A stretch of 64,000 bases of DNA from Streptomyces sp. TLI_171 (GCF_003610255.1 NZ_RAPS01000001.1:2728001-2792000); one strand, 5' to 3'. Shown: positions 42,805 to 52,331, numbered from the stretch's first letter. Notes: a model not told the origin generated them from the sequence alone. A program made the numbers and translations.

Positions 42805-43445
42805 TGACCGCCGCCCTCGACCCCCGCGACGTGCTGGCGGCCCGCGCGGCCCGCGAACTGCGCGACGGCCAGTACGTCAACCTCGGCATCGGCATCCCAA
42901 CCCTGATCCCCAATCACCTGCCCGCGGGCGTGAACGTGGTGCTGCAGTCCGAGAACGGCATCCTCGGCACCGGCCCGTACCCCGCCGAGGCCGATGTCCA
43001 CCCCGACCTGATCAACGCCGGGAAGGAGACCGTCACCGTCAACCCCGGCGCCTCCTACTTCGACTCGGCGTTCTCCTTCGGCATGGTCCGCTCCGGCCGG
43101 ATCGACGTCTCCGTGCTCGGCGCCATGCAGGTCTCCGCCCGCGGGGACCTCGCCAACTGGATGATCCCCGGCAAGATGGTCAAGGGCATGGGCGGCGCCA
43201 TGGACCTCGTCCACGGCGCCCGCCGCCTGATCGTGGTGATGGAGCACACCGCCAAGGACGGCACCCCGAAGATCGTCAACGAGCTCTCGCTGCCCGCCAC
43301 CGGCCGGGGCGTCGTCCACCGCATCGTCACCGACCTCGCCGTCCTCGACCCCACGCCCGACGGACTGCGGCTGGTCGAACTCGCCGACGGCGTGACGCTC
43401 GATCAACTCCGCGCCGCCACCGAGCCCCCCGTCCTCGCCGACTGA
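42804..43445 (+). CDS. scoB: 3-oxoacid CoA-transferase subunit B
   Basis: A 213-aa subunit B with the catalytic Glu in [13 protein letters not shown], and [17 protein letters not shown] plus [21 protein letters not shown] as conserved blocks. ATG 42804 overlaps the scoA stop (TGATG) with GAAGGAG upstream. With ScoA it transfers CoA between succinate and an oxoacid such as acetoacetate or 3-oxoadipate. Confidence 0.95.
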   Translation: MTAALDPRDVLAARAARELRDGQYVNLGIGIPTLIPNHLPAGVNVVLQSENGILGTGPYPAEADVHPDLINAGKETVTVNPGASYFDSAFSFGMVRSGRIDVSVLGAMQVSARGDLANWMIPGKMVKGMGGAMDLVHGARRLIVVMEHTAKDGTPKIVNELSLPATGRGVVHRIVTDLAVLDPTPDGLRLVELADGVTLDQLRAATEPPVLAD

Positions 43446-43465
43446 CGCACCGTCGGGAGAAGCCC

Positions 43466-43505
43466 GGAGGGGCGGTGGGCGCACCCTCACACCCGCCGCC
43501 CCTCC
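43466..43505. terminator. Terminator between scoB and ung
   Basis: A 10-bp perfect stem (43466-43475 with 43496-43505) between the convergent scoB and ung genes. Confidence 0.65.
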
Positions 43506-43521
43506 GCCCCGCTCCCGGGGC

Positions 43522-44259
43522 TCAGCCCTTGAGGTCGGGGATCTGCCAGTCGATCGGCTTCTGGCCGAAGCCCTCCAGCGCCGCGTTGATCTGCGAGAAC
43601 GGCTTGCTGCCGAGGAACAGCTTCTGCGACAGCGGCGAGGGGTGGCCGCCCTGGACCACCACGTGGCGCTCGGTGTCGATCAGCTTGATCTTCTTCTTGG
43701 CGTAGTTGCCCCACAGCACGAACACGCAGGGCTCCTCGCGCGCCGAGACCGCCTTGATCACCGCGTCGGTGAACTGCTCCCAGCCCTTGTCCTTGTGCGA
43801 GTTGGCCTTGTGGGCCTGCACCGTCAGCACCGCGTTCAGCAGCAGCAGGCCCTGCTCGGCCCACGGCATCAGGTAGCCGTTGTCGGGCATCCTGAAGCCC
43901 CCGGTCGCAGGGTCCGTGAAGAGGCCGAGGTCGGTGTGGAGCTCCTTGTACATGTTGCGCAGCGACGGCGGGACCTTCACCCCGGGCAGCACCGAGAAGC
44001 TCATGCCGTGCGCCTGGCCGTTGTCGTGGTACGGGTCCTGGCCGAGCAGCAGGACCTTGACGTCCTGGTACGGGGTGGCGGCGAGCGCCGAGAACTCCTG
44101 CCCGGCGGGCGGGAACACCTCGTGCTCGGCGCGCTGGGCGGCGACGAACTCCGCCAGCTGCGCGAAGTACGGCTTGCCGGTCTCCTCGGCGAGCACCTCG
44201 CGCCAGGACTCCGGCAGTTCCAGCGTGCCGCCCACGGACGCCTCGGCCAGCTCCGTCAC
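43522..44259 (-). CDS. ung: Uracil-DNA glycosylase
   Basis: A 245-aa family-1 UDG that removes uracil from DNA. GQDPYHDNGQAHGMSFSV holds the water-activating Asp, LLLLNAVLTV the uracil pocket, and GGHPSPLS the catalytic-loop His. GTG 44259 is preferred over ATG 44304 because GGGAGGT precedes it and homology starts at VTELAE. Monocistronic. Confidence 0.97.
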   Translation of the reverse strand: MTELAEASVGGTLELPESWREVLAEETGKPYFAQLAEFVAAQRAEHEVFPPAGQEFSALAATPYQDVKVLLLGQDPYHDNGQAHGMSFSVLPGVKVPPSLRNMYKELHTDLGLFTDPATGGFRMPDNGYLMPWAEQGLLLLNAVLTVQAHKANSHKDKGWEQFTDAVIKAVSAREEPCVFVLWGNYAKKKIKLIDTERHVVVQGGHPSPLSQKLFLGSKPFSQINAALEGFGQKPIDWQIPDLKG

Positions 44260-44348
44260 GTCGTACCTCCCACCGGCCGCACGCCGCACGGCGACCGCTC
44301 TCACTCGTCACGTTCCGCGGGCCCGTTCCGGACCCACCGCGATGAACG

Positions 44349-45473
44349 CTACACAGTCGCGCCGACAGCCGGCTGCGCGCTGCGCACCCGCAGCGCCTCC
44401 CACCCGTTCAGGCCGACCAGGACGGCGGCCAGCAGGGCCAGCACGGCCAGTGCGGGCAGCCGGTGCAGCGGGGTGAGCAGCAGCACCGCGAGCAGTGCGG
44501 CGACGACTGCGGCGGCGACCAGCCGGGTCGGCGAGATCATCCCGAACATCATCCGGCGGGTGTAGTTGAAGGTCAGCAGGTACAGCGCACTGCCGCCGTA
44601 CAGCAGGCCCAGCGTGCCGCCGCCGAGCGCCTCCTCGGGCCGGTCGACGGTCTCCGCGAAGCCGACGGCGACGGTGATCACGCCCGCGATCAGTCCCAGG
44701 TGCCCGTAGGAGAACACCTGCCGCAGCACGTCGCGGCGCGAGGCGGCGGTCTCCATGGCGTGCCGCATCGCGTCGGCGGCGTACCCGAAGTACTGCCACC
44801 ACAGCGCGCAGGAGATCACGAAGGCGGTGGCGACGGAGGCGAGTTGGCCCGGGTGCAGGGGTGCGGCGGCGACCGGGGCGCCGATCCCGACGATCGACTC
44901 GCCGAGCGCCACCAGCAGGAACAGGCCGAACCGCTCGGGCAGGTGGCCGGGGTGGTAGGCGACCTTGGCGAGGCGGCGGCGCAGCAGCAGCGGCGCGGCG
45001 AGGTCGACGACCGCGGCGGTCGCCCACAGCGCCTCGCGCAGCGGGGCGCCGGCCAGTCCGCCGAGCAGCAGCAGCGGGCCGGAGACGAACGCGGCCACCC
45101 CGTACGGGCCGAACCAGGTCTGCCGCGCCCGGCTGGCCAGCAGGGCGACCAGGACCAGCCGGGCCGCCCAGTACGCGCCGCCGAACAGCGCGCCGCGGGC
45201 GCCGTACGCGCCGGGCAGGGCGAGCGCCATGAACAGGCCGCCCAGGCCCACCGCGAAGATCCCGATCCGGTCGCGCGGGTTGTCCACGTCCCGGATGTTG
45301 GCCTGGACGGTGGTGCCGACCCAGCACCAGTAGACCGGCACGAACGCGATCAGCGCCCGCCCGCAGCCCGCCCAGTCGTGGTGGTGGTGCAGCAGCGCCG
45401 ACACCTGGGTCACTGCGAACACGAAAACCAGGTCGAAGTACAGCTCCGCCCAGGTGACGCGCTTCTCCCCCAT
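44349..45473 (-). CDS. LtrA-family membrane protein (second paralogue)
   Basis: A 374-aa protein with about ten membrane segments: WAELYFDLVFVFAVTQVSALL start (LtrA FFDLxFV motif), ERFGLFLLVALGESIVGIG, WWQYFGYAADAM and FSYGHLGLIAGVIT. ATG 45473 has GGGAG at 6-nt spacing; another ATG lies one codon upstream. It is more distant from the LtrA at 22407 than expected of a recent duplicate. Function unknown. Confidence 0.88.
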   Translation of the reverse strand: MGEKRVTWAELYFDLVFVFAVTQVSALLHHHHDWAGCGRALIAFVPVYWCWVGTTVQANIRDVDNPRDRIGIFAVGLGGLFMALALPGAYGARGALFGGAYWAARLVLVALLASRARQTWFGPYGVAAFVSGPLLLLGGLAGAPLREALWATAAVVDLAAPLLLRRRLAKVAYHPGHLPERFGLFLLVALGESIVGIGAPVAAAPLHPGQLASVATAFVISCALWWQYFGYAADAMRHAMETAASRRDVLRQVFSYGHLGLIAGVITVAVGFAETVDRPEEALGGGTLGLLYGGSALYLLTFNYTRRMMFGMISPTRLVAAAVVAALLAVLLLTPLHRLPALAVLALLAAVLVGLNGWEALRVRSAQPAVGATV

Positions 45474-45578
45474 CATCAACTCCCCCGTCTCGCAGGCCCC
45501 TTGGCGTGGGCTCGGCGTGCGACCGGCACAGGCTACCGGGACCGCCGCCCACCTGCTGTCCACGGGGTCGGACGCCCC

Positions 45579-45607
45579 TGCCCCGGACCGGCCCGGACGA
45601 CTAGGCT
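45579..45607 (+). promoter_or_regulatory. Candidate promoter of the HAD gene
   Basis: TGCCCC (45579-45584), 17 bp, TAGGCT (45602-45607), about 100 bp before the start codon. Confidence 0.3.
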
Positions 45608-45709
45608 GGGCCGCGTTGGGGCAGCCAGTGGCGCCCGACCGGCCAGCGGTGTCCGGTCGGAGCGATGCACGAGATCGTTCGACCAGCGCAAGACCGAGGA
45701 GACACCACC

Positions 45710-46489
45710 GTGGCAGACCGCAAGCCCATCGAGACCTGGCTGACCGACATGGACGGAGTCCTCATCCACGAGGGCGTGCCGATCCCCGGGGCCGATGCCT
45801 TCATCAAGCGGCTGCGTGAGTCCGGAAAGCCGTTCCTGGTGCTCACCAACAACTCCATCTACACCCAGCGCGACCTGCACGCCCGGCTGTCCCGGATGGG
45901 CCTGGACGTTCCCGCCGAGCACATCTGGACCTCGGCGCTGGCCACCGCCAAGTTCCTCGCCGACCAGCGGCCGAACGGCACCGCCTACGTGATCGGCGAG
46001 GCGGGGCTGACCACCGCGCTGCACGACGTGGGCTACGTCCTCACCGACAGCGACCCGGACTTCGTGGTCCTCGGCGAGACCCGCACCTACTCCTTCGAGG
46101 CGATGACCAAGGCGGTCCGCCTGATCAACACGGGCTCCCGCTTCATCGCCACCAACCCGGACGAGACCGGCCCGTCCGCCGAGGGCGCCCTCCCCGCCAC
46201 CGGCGCCGTGGCCGCCCTGATCACCAAGGCCACCGGCGTCGAGCCCTACTTCGTCGGCAAGCCCAACCCGCTGATGATGCGGGCCGGCCTGAACGCGATC
46301 GGCGCCCACTCCGAGCACAGCGCCATGATCGGCGACCGGATGGACACCGACATCGTCTCCGGCATGGAGGCCGGCATGTCCACCTTCCTGGTCCTCACCG
46401 GCCTCACCCAGGCCGCCGACGTCGACCGCTTCCCCTACCGCCCCACCCAGGTGGTCAACTCCATCGCGGACCTGGTCGACCTGATCTGA
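45710..46489 (+). CDS. HAD-IIA family (NagD-like) hydrolase
   Basis: A 259-aa phosphatase of the NagD/phosphoglycolate branch. [13 protein letters not shown] holds the nucleophile Asp, LVLTNNS the second motif, VGKPNPLMM the Lys and [18 protein letters not shown] the Asp pair; the C2 cap lies between. GTG 45710 has GAGGAG upstream. In streptomycetes NagD-like proteins dephosphorylate nucleotides or sugars; substrate here unknown. Confidence 0.93.
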   Translation: MADRKPIETWLTDMDGVLIHEGVPIPGADAFIKRLRESGKPFLVLTNNSIYTQRDLHARLSRMGLDVPAEHIWTSALATAKFLADQRPNGTAYVIGEAGLTTALHDVGYVLTDSDPDFVVLGETRTYSFEAMTKAVRLINTGSRFIATNPDETGPSAEGALPATGAVAALITKATGVEPYFVGKPNPLMMRAGLNAIGAHSEHSAMIGDRMDTDIVSGMEAGMSTFLVLTGLTQAADVDRFPYRPTQVVNSIADLVDLI

Positions 46490-46502
46490 CCGCTCCCGGA
46501 CG

Positions 46503-46524
46503 GGCCCCCGGCGCACCGGGGGCC
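46503..46524. terminator. Terminator between HAD and LysR genes
   Basis: A 9-bp perfect stem (46503-46511 with 46516-46524) and 4-nt loop, between convergent genes. Confidence 0.7.
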
Positions 46525-46535
46525 AGTCCGTCGGC

Positions 46536-47477
46536 TCAGCCGAGCTCGCGGGCGTCGGTCTCCGGGAGCCAGTCGCGGCCCGGGCGGTACTCCAGCCAGC
46601 GGTGGTCCCGGCCGCGTTCGGCGAAGGCCCGGAGCAGGGCGGGCAGCACGGGGTGCGGGCGCCCGCGGTGCCAGACCAGCGACCAGGCGTACAGCGGCAC
46701 GGGGTCGACCAGCGGGCGGACCACCAGGCCGGGCGGGACGGCCAGCGGGAGTTCGGCGGGCAGCAGGGTGCAGCCGTCCGCGACGGACCGGACCCGGTCC
46801 AGCAGGTGGCCGAGGCCCAGGTTGGCCTCCCCCGGCAGGAGTTCGACACCGAAGTGCTCGCCGAACCGGGTCAGGAAGTCCAGCCGCGCCGGGTCGGCGG
46901 GCAGCACCAGCCGCAGCGCGGCGAGGTCGGCGGGCCGCAGCTGCTCGGCGCGGGCCAGCGGGTGCGCGGCGGGCAGCACCGCGTCCACCGGCTCCAGCCG
47001 GACCAGCCGGTGCGCCAACTCGCCGTCCGGCCCGCTGTGGTGGCGGCCGAACCCGGCGGCGGTCTCCCCGCGCGCCAGTGCGGCGGCCACCCCGGCGAGG
47101 TCCCGGCCGGGGCCCACCTCGACACTCAACTCCGGTGCCGCGGAGAGCACGTCGCGTACCGTGCGGAGCGGCTCGAACAGGTGGCCCCAGACGTCCAGCC
47201 GGGCCGGTGAGACCTGTCGGCGGACGGCGTCCACGGCGGCCTTGACGGCGGCCAGCGCGGCCCGCGCCGGGTCGAGCAGGCGCTGCCCGGCGTCGGTGAG
47301 CTGCACGCCGGCGGGGCCGCGGTCGAGCAGCTGCACGCCGAGCTCCCGCTCCAGCCGGCCGATCCGCTTCGACAGCCCCTGCTGACTGAGCGCCAACTGC
47401 TCGGCCGCCCGCCCGAAATGGCGCTGGTCGGCGACCGCGACGAAGGCGCGCAACTGTCCGAGATCCGGGTCCTCCAC
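46536..47477 (-). CDS. LysR-family transcriptional regulator
   Basis: A 313-aa regulator: N-terminal HTH (LRAFVAVADQRHFGRAAEQLALSQQGLSKRIGRLERELG in parts), then a periplasmic-binding-like effector domain (VLPAAHPLARAEQLRPADLAALRLVLP). The GTG start at 47477 lies where homology begins; no clear Shine-Dalgarno. Divergent from the quinone reductase gene, its likely target, with 130 bp between starts. Confidence 0.93.
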   Translation of the reverse strand: MEDPDLGQLRAFVAVADQRHFGRAAEQLALSQQGLSKRIGRLERELGVQLLDRGPAGVQLTDAGQRLLDPARAALAAVKAAVDAVRRQVSPARLDVWGHLFEPLRTVRDVLSAAPELSVEVGPGRDLAGVAAALARGETAAGFGRHHSGPDGELAHRLVRLEPVDAVLPAAHPLARAEQLRPADLAALRLVLPADPARLDFLTRFGEHFGVELLPGEANLGLGHLLDRVRSVADGCTLLPAELPLAVPPGLVVRPLVDPVPLYAWSLVWHRGRPHPVLPALLRAFAERGRDHRWLEYRPGRDWLPETDARELG

Positions 47478-47492
47478 CCGCCCATCATCGCC

Positions 47493-47509
47493 GACAGCCG
47501 GCGGTTGTC
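47493..47509. promoter_or_regulatory. Imperfect palindrome between lysR and quinone reductase
   Basis: GACAGCCGGCGGTTGTC, 7 of 8 base pairs symmetric, 16 bp before the LysR start. Candidate operator for the LysR regulator, overlapping its own promoter. Confidence 0.45.
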
Positions 47510-47607
47510 GTCGCGGCGTTCCAGTTGTTGGACCACGTACCGCCCGCTGCCGTGTACTCGGGACGGGCCGACCGGCCCCGCCGTCCACTCCCGAACGGAA
47601 TCCCGCC

Positions 47608-48540
47608 ATGAAGGCCCTGGTCCCCGCCCGCGGCAGCGTCGAGTTCGCCGAGCTGCCGCAGCCCGAGCCGCGCCCCGACGAGGTGCTGGTGAAGGTCGAC
47701 GCGTTCTCGGTGAACCGCGGCGAGACCTTCCTGCTGGAGGATCCCCCTCCCGGCTGGCGGCCCGGCAAGGACGTCGCGGGGCTGGTCGTGCAGGCCGCCG
47801 CCGACGGGTCGGGACCGGCGGTCGGGCAGCGGGTGGTGGCGCACCCGCCGGGCGCCGGCTGGGCCGAGTACGCGGCGGTGCGCACGGACGCCCTGGCCGT
47901 CCTGCCCGCGGAGCTCGACACCCGCACGGCCGCCGCCCTCCCGCTGGCCGGTTTGACCGCGCTGCGGCTGCTGCGCACGGCGGGCGCCGTCACCGGCCGG
48001 CGGCTGCTGCTGACGGGCGCCTCCGGCGGGGTGGGCCACTACCTGACCGAGCTGGCCGCGGCCGCCGGCGGGCAGCTCACCGCCGTCACGGCGAACGCCG
48101 AACGGGGCGCCCGGCTGGCCGAGTTGGGCGCCGCCGAGGTGGTGCACAGCCTGACCGACGCGACCGGCCCGTACGACCTGGTGCTGGAGTCCACCGGCGG
48201 CCCGGCGCTCCCCCTCGCCCTCGGGCTGCTCGCCCCGCGCGGCCGGCTGCTCTGGTTCGGCCAGGCGTCCCGCGAACCCGTCCGGCTGGACTTCTTCGCG
48301 CTGCTGAACGGTCCGGTCTCGGCGACCGTCCAGCACTTCAGCTACGCGGACGTCGACCACCCGGACGGTCCCGACCTGCGGACCCTGGTCCGGCTGACCG
48401 CCGAGGGTCGGCTGCACCCGGAGCTCGGCCTGCTCGACGACTGGCACCGCACCGCCGACGCGATCGCCGCACTGCGCGGCCGCGAGGTCCGCGGCAACAC
48501 CGTTCTGACGCTCAACCGAACCGGAGGACAAGCATCGTGA
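47608..48540 (+). CDS. NADPH:quinone reductase-like zinc-independent MDR enzyme
   Basis: A 310-aa medium-chain reductase. VLVKVDAFSVNRGETFLL and GKDVAGLVV are the N-terminal landmarks, LLLTGASGGVGHYLTELAAAAG the NADPH-binding fold, and no catalytic zinc Cys cluster is present. It overlaps a SnoaL-like gene by GTGA and is divergent from LysR. Probably a stress- or xenobiotic-linked quinone/enone reductase. Confidence 0.9.
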   Translation: MKALVPARGSVEFAELPQPEPRPDEVLVKVDAFSVNRGETFLLEDPPPGWRPGKDVAGLVVQAAADGSGPAVGQRVVAHPPGAGWAEYAAVRTDALAVLPAELDTRTAAALPLAGLTALRLLRTAGAVTGRRLLLTGASGGVGHYLTELAAAAGGQLTAVTANAERGARLAELGAAEVVHSLTDATGPYDLVLESTGGPALPLALGLLAPRGRLLWFGQASREPVRLDFFALLNGPVSATVQHFSYADVDHPDGPDLRTLVRLTAEGRLHPELGLLDDWHRTADAIAALRGREVRGNTVLTLNRTGGQAS

Positions 48541-48953
48541 GCACCGACCCGCGCACCGTCGTGACCGAGTACGTGGCCGCCGTCGCCCGCGGCGACCTGG
48601 CGGCGATCGAGGACGCCTTCACCGAGGACGCCGTCTGGACCTACCCCGGCACCGACCTGCCGCTGAGCGGCAGGTGGCGCGGCCGGCGCGCCATCGTCGA
48701 CGACTTCCTGGGCTCGATGGGCGACCTCCTCGCCCCCGGCACCGGCGTCGAGGTGGAGCTGATCGGCACCCCGATCGTCGACGGCGACCGGGTGGTGGCC
48801 GAGTGGACCTCGGCCGCCACCACCGTGCACGGCCACCGCTACGAGAACCTCAACCTGGGGATCTTCACCGTCCGGGACGGCCGGATCGCCGAGGTCCGCG
48901 AGTACACCGACACCCTCCGCGCGGCCACCACCCTTTTCGCGAACGGCGGGTGA
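48537..48953 (+). CDS. SnoaL-like/NTF2-fold protein
   Basis: A 138-aa alpha+beta cone protein: TVVTEYVAAVARGDLAAIEDAFTEDAVWTYPG and LNLGIFTVRDGRIAEVREYTDT are the SnoaL-like landmarks. GTG start overlaps the reductase stop (GTGA), so the two form an operon. Such proteins include ketosteroid isomerase-like enzymes; no catalytic residue assignment is safe. Likely partner of the reductase. Confidence 0.87.
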   Translation: MSTDPRTVVTEYVAAVARGDLAAIEDAFTEDAVWTYPGTDLPLSGRWRGRRAIVDDFLGSMGDLLAPGTGVEVELIGTPIVDGDRVVAEWTSAATTVHGHRYENLNLGIFTVRDGRIAEVREYTDTLRAATTLFANGG

Positions 48954-49025
48954 CGGTTCGGCCCCGGACTGTCAACCCGGCTCCGGGGCCACCTCAACGC
49001 CGCCTTAAGCGGCCCGTAACTACCC

Positions 49026-49038
49026 TGACGTACCGTCA
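49026..49038. promoter_or_regulatory. Palindrome upstream of the LPMO gene
   Basis: TGACGTACCGTCA (5-3-5 arms) about 70 bp before the LPMO ATG, in the AT-richer promoter stretch. Not a DasR-type site. Confidence 0.4.
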
Positions 49039-49106
49039 ATTCACGGCCGCGGCCTCATTAGCGTCACCGGACAACACCCTCTCCGCACGACGCAAGGAGC
49101 CTGCCG

Positions 49107-50033
49107 ATGGCCCCCGTCCGCCGCACCGCCGTCCTGCTGGCCGCCACCGCGCTGGCCGGCGCCCTCGCCGCCTGGCCCGCCGCCGCGCACGGCTCGATGC
49201 AGAACCCGCTCAGCCGCGTCCAGGGCTGCTACCTGGAGGGCCCCGAGCACCCCGGCTCGGCGGCCTGCAGGGCGGCGATCGCGGTGAGCGGCCCGCAGGG
49301 CGCCTACGACTGGATGGGCGTGCGGATCGGCGACGCGAACGGGCGGCACCGCGAGCTGATCCCGGACGGCAAGCTGTGCAGCGCGGGCGACCCCGAGTTC
49401 GCGGGCTTCGACCTGCCGCGCGCCGACTGGCCCGCCACCACGCTCACCCCGGGCGCGCCGTACACCTTCCGGTTCAGGGTCACCGCCGCCCACCGCGGCA
49501 CCTTCCGGCTGTACCTGACCAAGGCGGGCTACGACCCGACCCGCCCGCTGCGCTGGGCCGACCTCTCCGACACGCCCTTCCTCACCGTCACCGACCCGCC
49601 GGCCACCGACGGCCAGTACGTGCTGCCCGGCACCGTCCCGGCCGGCCTGACCGGCCGTCACCTGCTGTACGCGATCTGGCAGCGCTCGGACAGCCCGGAG
49701 GCGTTCTACTCCTGCTCGGACGTCCAACTCGGCTCCGCCGCACCCACCACGGCCGCGCCCAGCACGGCCGCGCCGACCACCGCACCCGCCTCCGCGTCCG
49801 CGTCCAGCCCCGCGATCGGCGCCCCAACCGCCGCCGCTGCCGCCGCCCACGTGCACGACACCGCCACCGCCACCGGCCCCGTCCCATCGCCGACCCCGCT
49901 CCAGCTCGCCCAGACCGGCAGCACCTCCGCCAACGGCGTGCTGCTGTCGCTCGGTTCGGTACTGCTGCTCACCGGCGCCGCCTTCGCCGTCCTGCACCGC
50001 CGCCGCCCCAAGCACGCCCGCCGCGCCGGCTAG
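49107..50033 (+). CDS. AA10 lytic polysaccharide monooxygenase with LAxTG wall anchor
   Basis: A 308-aa copper enzyme that oxidatively cleaves chitin or cellulose. Signal peptide 1-27 ends AAA and the mature protein starts HGSMQNPLSR, so His28 is the N-terminal copper ligand; a second His lies in AAHRGTFRLY. The catalytic domain (28-210) is followed by a Thr/Ala/Pro linker and, at the C-terminus, LAQTG plus a hydrophobic helix and RRRPKHARR tail. That is a sortase-E type LAxTG signal, so the enzyme is predicted to be attached to the cell wall. Start has AAGGAG upstream. Confidence 0.93.
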   Translation: MAPVRRTAVLLAATALAGALAAWPAAAHGSMQNPLSRVQGCYLEGPEHPGSAACRAAIAVSGPQGAYDWMGVRIGDANGRHRELIPDGKLCSAGDPEFAGFDLPRADWPATTLTPGAPYTFRFRVTAAHRGTFRLYLTKAGYDPTRPLRWADLSDTPFLTVTDPPATDGQYVLPGTVPAGLTGRHLLYAIWQRSDSPEAFYSCSDVQLGSAAPTTAAPSTAAPTTAPASASASSPAIGAPTAAAAAAHVHDTATATGPVPSPTPLQLAQTGSTSANGVLLSLGSVLLLTGAAFAVLHRRRPKHARRAG

Positions 50034-50139
50034 GCCCTCCGACCGACGGACCCGCCCCCGCCGGGCCTCCCCCAACAGGGGTCCGGCGAGCCGGGTGGCT
50101 TCCGCCGCTCCGGGGGACGGGAATGGTTGAGTGGACGGC

Positions 50140-51210
50140 ATGAGCAGCACGCCCTCCGCCCCGTTCCGCGTCGGACTGATCGGCTACGGCCTGGCCGGCT
50201 CCGCCTTCCACGCCCCGCTGATCGCCACCACCCCCGGACTGCAGCTGGACGCGGTGGTCACCGCCAACCCCGACCGCCGCGCCCAGCTGCACCGCGACCA
50301 CCCCGGCGCCCGCGCCCTCGACACCCCCGAGCAGCTGTTCGAGGACGCCGACCGCTTCGACCTGGTGGTGATCGCCTCCCCCAACCGCACCCACGTCCCA
50401 CTCGCCCGCACCGCCCTGCTGGCGGGCCTGGCCACCGTGGTCGACAAGCCGCTCGCCGCGACCAGCGCCGAGGCGCGCGACCTGTGCGAATTCGCCGAGA
50501 AGTCCGGCCTGCTGCTGTCGGTGTTCCAGAACCGCCGCTGGGACGGCGACTTCCTGACCGCCCGTCGCCTGATCGAGGAGGGCCGGCTCGGCCGGGTGCA
50601 CCGCTTCGAGTCCCGCTTCGAGCGCTTCCGCCCCAAGCCCAAGGCCGGCTGGCGCGAACTCGCCGACCCCGCCGAGGTCGGCGGCACCCTGTACGACCTG
50701 GGCAGCCACCTGGTCGACCAGGCGCTCGCCCTGTTCGGGCCCGCCGAGACGGTGTACGCGGAGATCGACGTCCGCCGCGACGGCGCGGTGGTCGACGACG
50801 ACTCCTTCCTCGCCCTCACCCATGCCGGCGGCGTCCGCTCCCAGCTGTGGACCAGCGCCCTCGCCCCGCTCGCCGGGCCCCGCCTGCGCGTCCTCGGCGA
50901 CAGCGCCGGCTACGTCAAGTTCGGCATGGACCCGCAGGAGGCCGCCCTGCGGGCCGGCCACCGCCCCGGACCGGGCAGCCACTGGGGCGACGACGACCCC
51001 GCCGCGTACGGCCTGCTCGGCACCGACGGCGACGCGGAGGCCGTCACCACCGACCCCGGCGACTACCCCGCCTACTACGCGGGCATCGCCGCCTCCCTCG
51101 CCCACCGCACCCCGCCCCCGGTCGACCCCCGCGACGCCGTCGCCACCCTCGCCGTCCTGGAGGCCGCCCGCGCCTCCGCCGCCACCGCGACGGTCGTCCG
51201 CCTCGCCTGA
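50140..51210 (+). CDS. Gfo/Idh/MocA-family oxidoreductase
   Basis: A 356-aa NAD(P)-dependent dehydrogenase. RVGLIGYGLAGSAFHAPLI is the Rossmann start, ASPNRTHVPLARTALLAGLATVVDKPLA carries the conserved Lys of the DKP/EKP motif, and GGTLYDLGSHLVDQALALFG the catalytic His. Start may be ATG 50140 or GTG 50131 three codons earlier. Sugar or inositol substrate inferred only from the family. Confidence 0.92.
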   Translation: MSSTPSAPFRVGLIGYGLAGSAFHAPLIATTPGLQLDAVVTANPDRRAQLHRDHPGARALDTPEQLFEDADRFDLVVIASPNRTHVPLARTALLAGLATVVDKPLAATSAEARDLCEFAEKSGLLLSVFQNRRWDGDFLTARRLIEEGRLGRVHRFESRFERFRPKPKAGWRELADPAEVGGTLYDLGSHLVDQALALFGPAETVYAEIDVRRDGAVVDDDSFLALTHAGGVRSQLWTSALAPLAGPRLRVLGDSAGYVKFGMDPQEAALRAGHRPGPGSHWGDDDPAAYGLLGTDGDAEAVTTDPGDYPAYYAGIAASLAHRTPPPVDPRDAVATLAVLEAARASAATATVVRLA

Positions 51211-51290
51211 CCCGCCGTCACCGGCCGGGAGACCCCGACTCCCGCACGCCGCCCGGCCGCCGCAGGCTCCGGCCCCGCACCGACCGGCCG

Positions 51291-52331
51291 TCAGGCCGTG
51301 GGCCAGCCCGCCAGGTAGGCGTCGATCTCGCCGGTGAGCCGGCGCTTGCCCGCCGCGTCGAGGAAGGAGGCTTCCACCGCGTTGCGGGCGAGCGCCGCGA
51401 CGCCGGTCTCGTCGAGCCCGAGCAGCTTCGCGGCGACCGCGTACTCGGTGTTCAGGTCGGTGCCGAACATCGGCGGGTCGTCGCTGTTGACGGTGACCAG
51501 CAGGCCGGCGTCGACCATCTGGCGGATCGGGTGCTCCTCGATCCGCTCGACCACCCGGGTGGCCAGGTTTGAGGTCGGGCAGACCTCCAGCGGGATCCGG
51601 TGCTCGCCGAGGTGGTCCACCAGCGCCGGGTCCTTCACGGACTGGGTGCCGTGGCCGATCCGCTCCGCGCCGAGCTCCCGGATCGCGTCCCAGACCGTCT
51701 CGGGGCCGGTCGACTCACCGGCGTGCGGCACGCTGTGCAGACCGGCCGCCCGGGCCCGGTCGAAGTAGGGCTTGAACTGCGGGCGCGGCACGCCGATCTC
51801 GGGGCCGCCGAGGCCGAACGAGACCAGGCCCTCGGGGGCCAGGTCGAGAGCGAGGCGGGCGGTCTCCTCGGCGGAGGCGAGGCCGGCCTCGCCGGGGATG
51901 TCGAAGCACCAGCGCAGGACCACGCCGAGATCCTTCTCGGCGGTCAGCCGGGCGTCCTCGATCGCCTCCATGAAGGCGACGTCGGGGATGCCGCGGCGGA
52001 CCGACGAGTAGGGGGTGACGGTCAGTTCGGCGTACCTGATGTTCTGCCGGGCCATGTCCTCGGCGACGCCGTAGGTCAGCGCGCGGACGTCCTCGGCGTC
52101 GCGGACCAGGTCGACGACGCTCAGGTACACCTCGATGAAGTGCGCGAAGTCGGTGAAGGTGAAGTACCGGGCGAGCGCCTCCGGGTCCACCGGCACCTTG
52201 CTGGCCCCGGCGTGCCGGGCCGCCAACTCGGCCACCACGCGCGGCGAGGCGGAGCCCACGTGGTGCACGTGCAGCTCCGCCTTCGGCATTCCCGCGATGA
52301 ACGCCTCGATCCCCTGGACACCCTCGGCCAC
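51291..52331 (-). CDS. Adenosine deaminase-like enzyme
   Basis: A 346-aa metal-dependent deaminase. ELHVHHVGSASP supplies the N-terminal HxH zinc ligands, HAGEST the catalytic Glu region, ERIGHGTQS and EVCPTSNL downstream His/Asn, and VTVNSDDPPMF the C-terminal Asp pair. The usual adenosine deaminase start is HLDG; the HVHHVGS form occurs in streptomycete homologues, some of which act on aminodeoxyfutalosine in menaquinone synthesis. Either substrate is possible. GTG 52331 has GGGAG upstream. Confidence 0.88.
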   Translation of the reverse strand: MAEGVQGIEAFIAGMPKAELHVHHVGSASPRVVAELAARHAGASKVPVDPEALARYFTFTDFAHFIEVYLSVVDLVRDAEDVRALTYGVAEDMARQNIRYAELTVTPYSSVRRGIPDVAFMEAIEDARLTAEKDLGVVLRWCFDIPGEAGLASAEETARLALDLAPEGLVSFGLGGPEIGVPRPQFKPYFDRARAAGLHSVPHAGESTGPETVWDAIRELGAERIGHGTQSVKDPALVDHLGEHRIPLEVCPTSNLATRVVERIEEHPIRQMVDAGLLVTVNSDDPPMFGTDLNTEYAVAAKLLGLDETGVAALARNAVEASFLDAAGKRRLTGEIDAYLAGWPTA

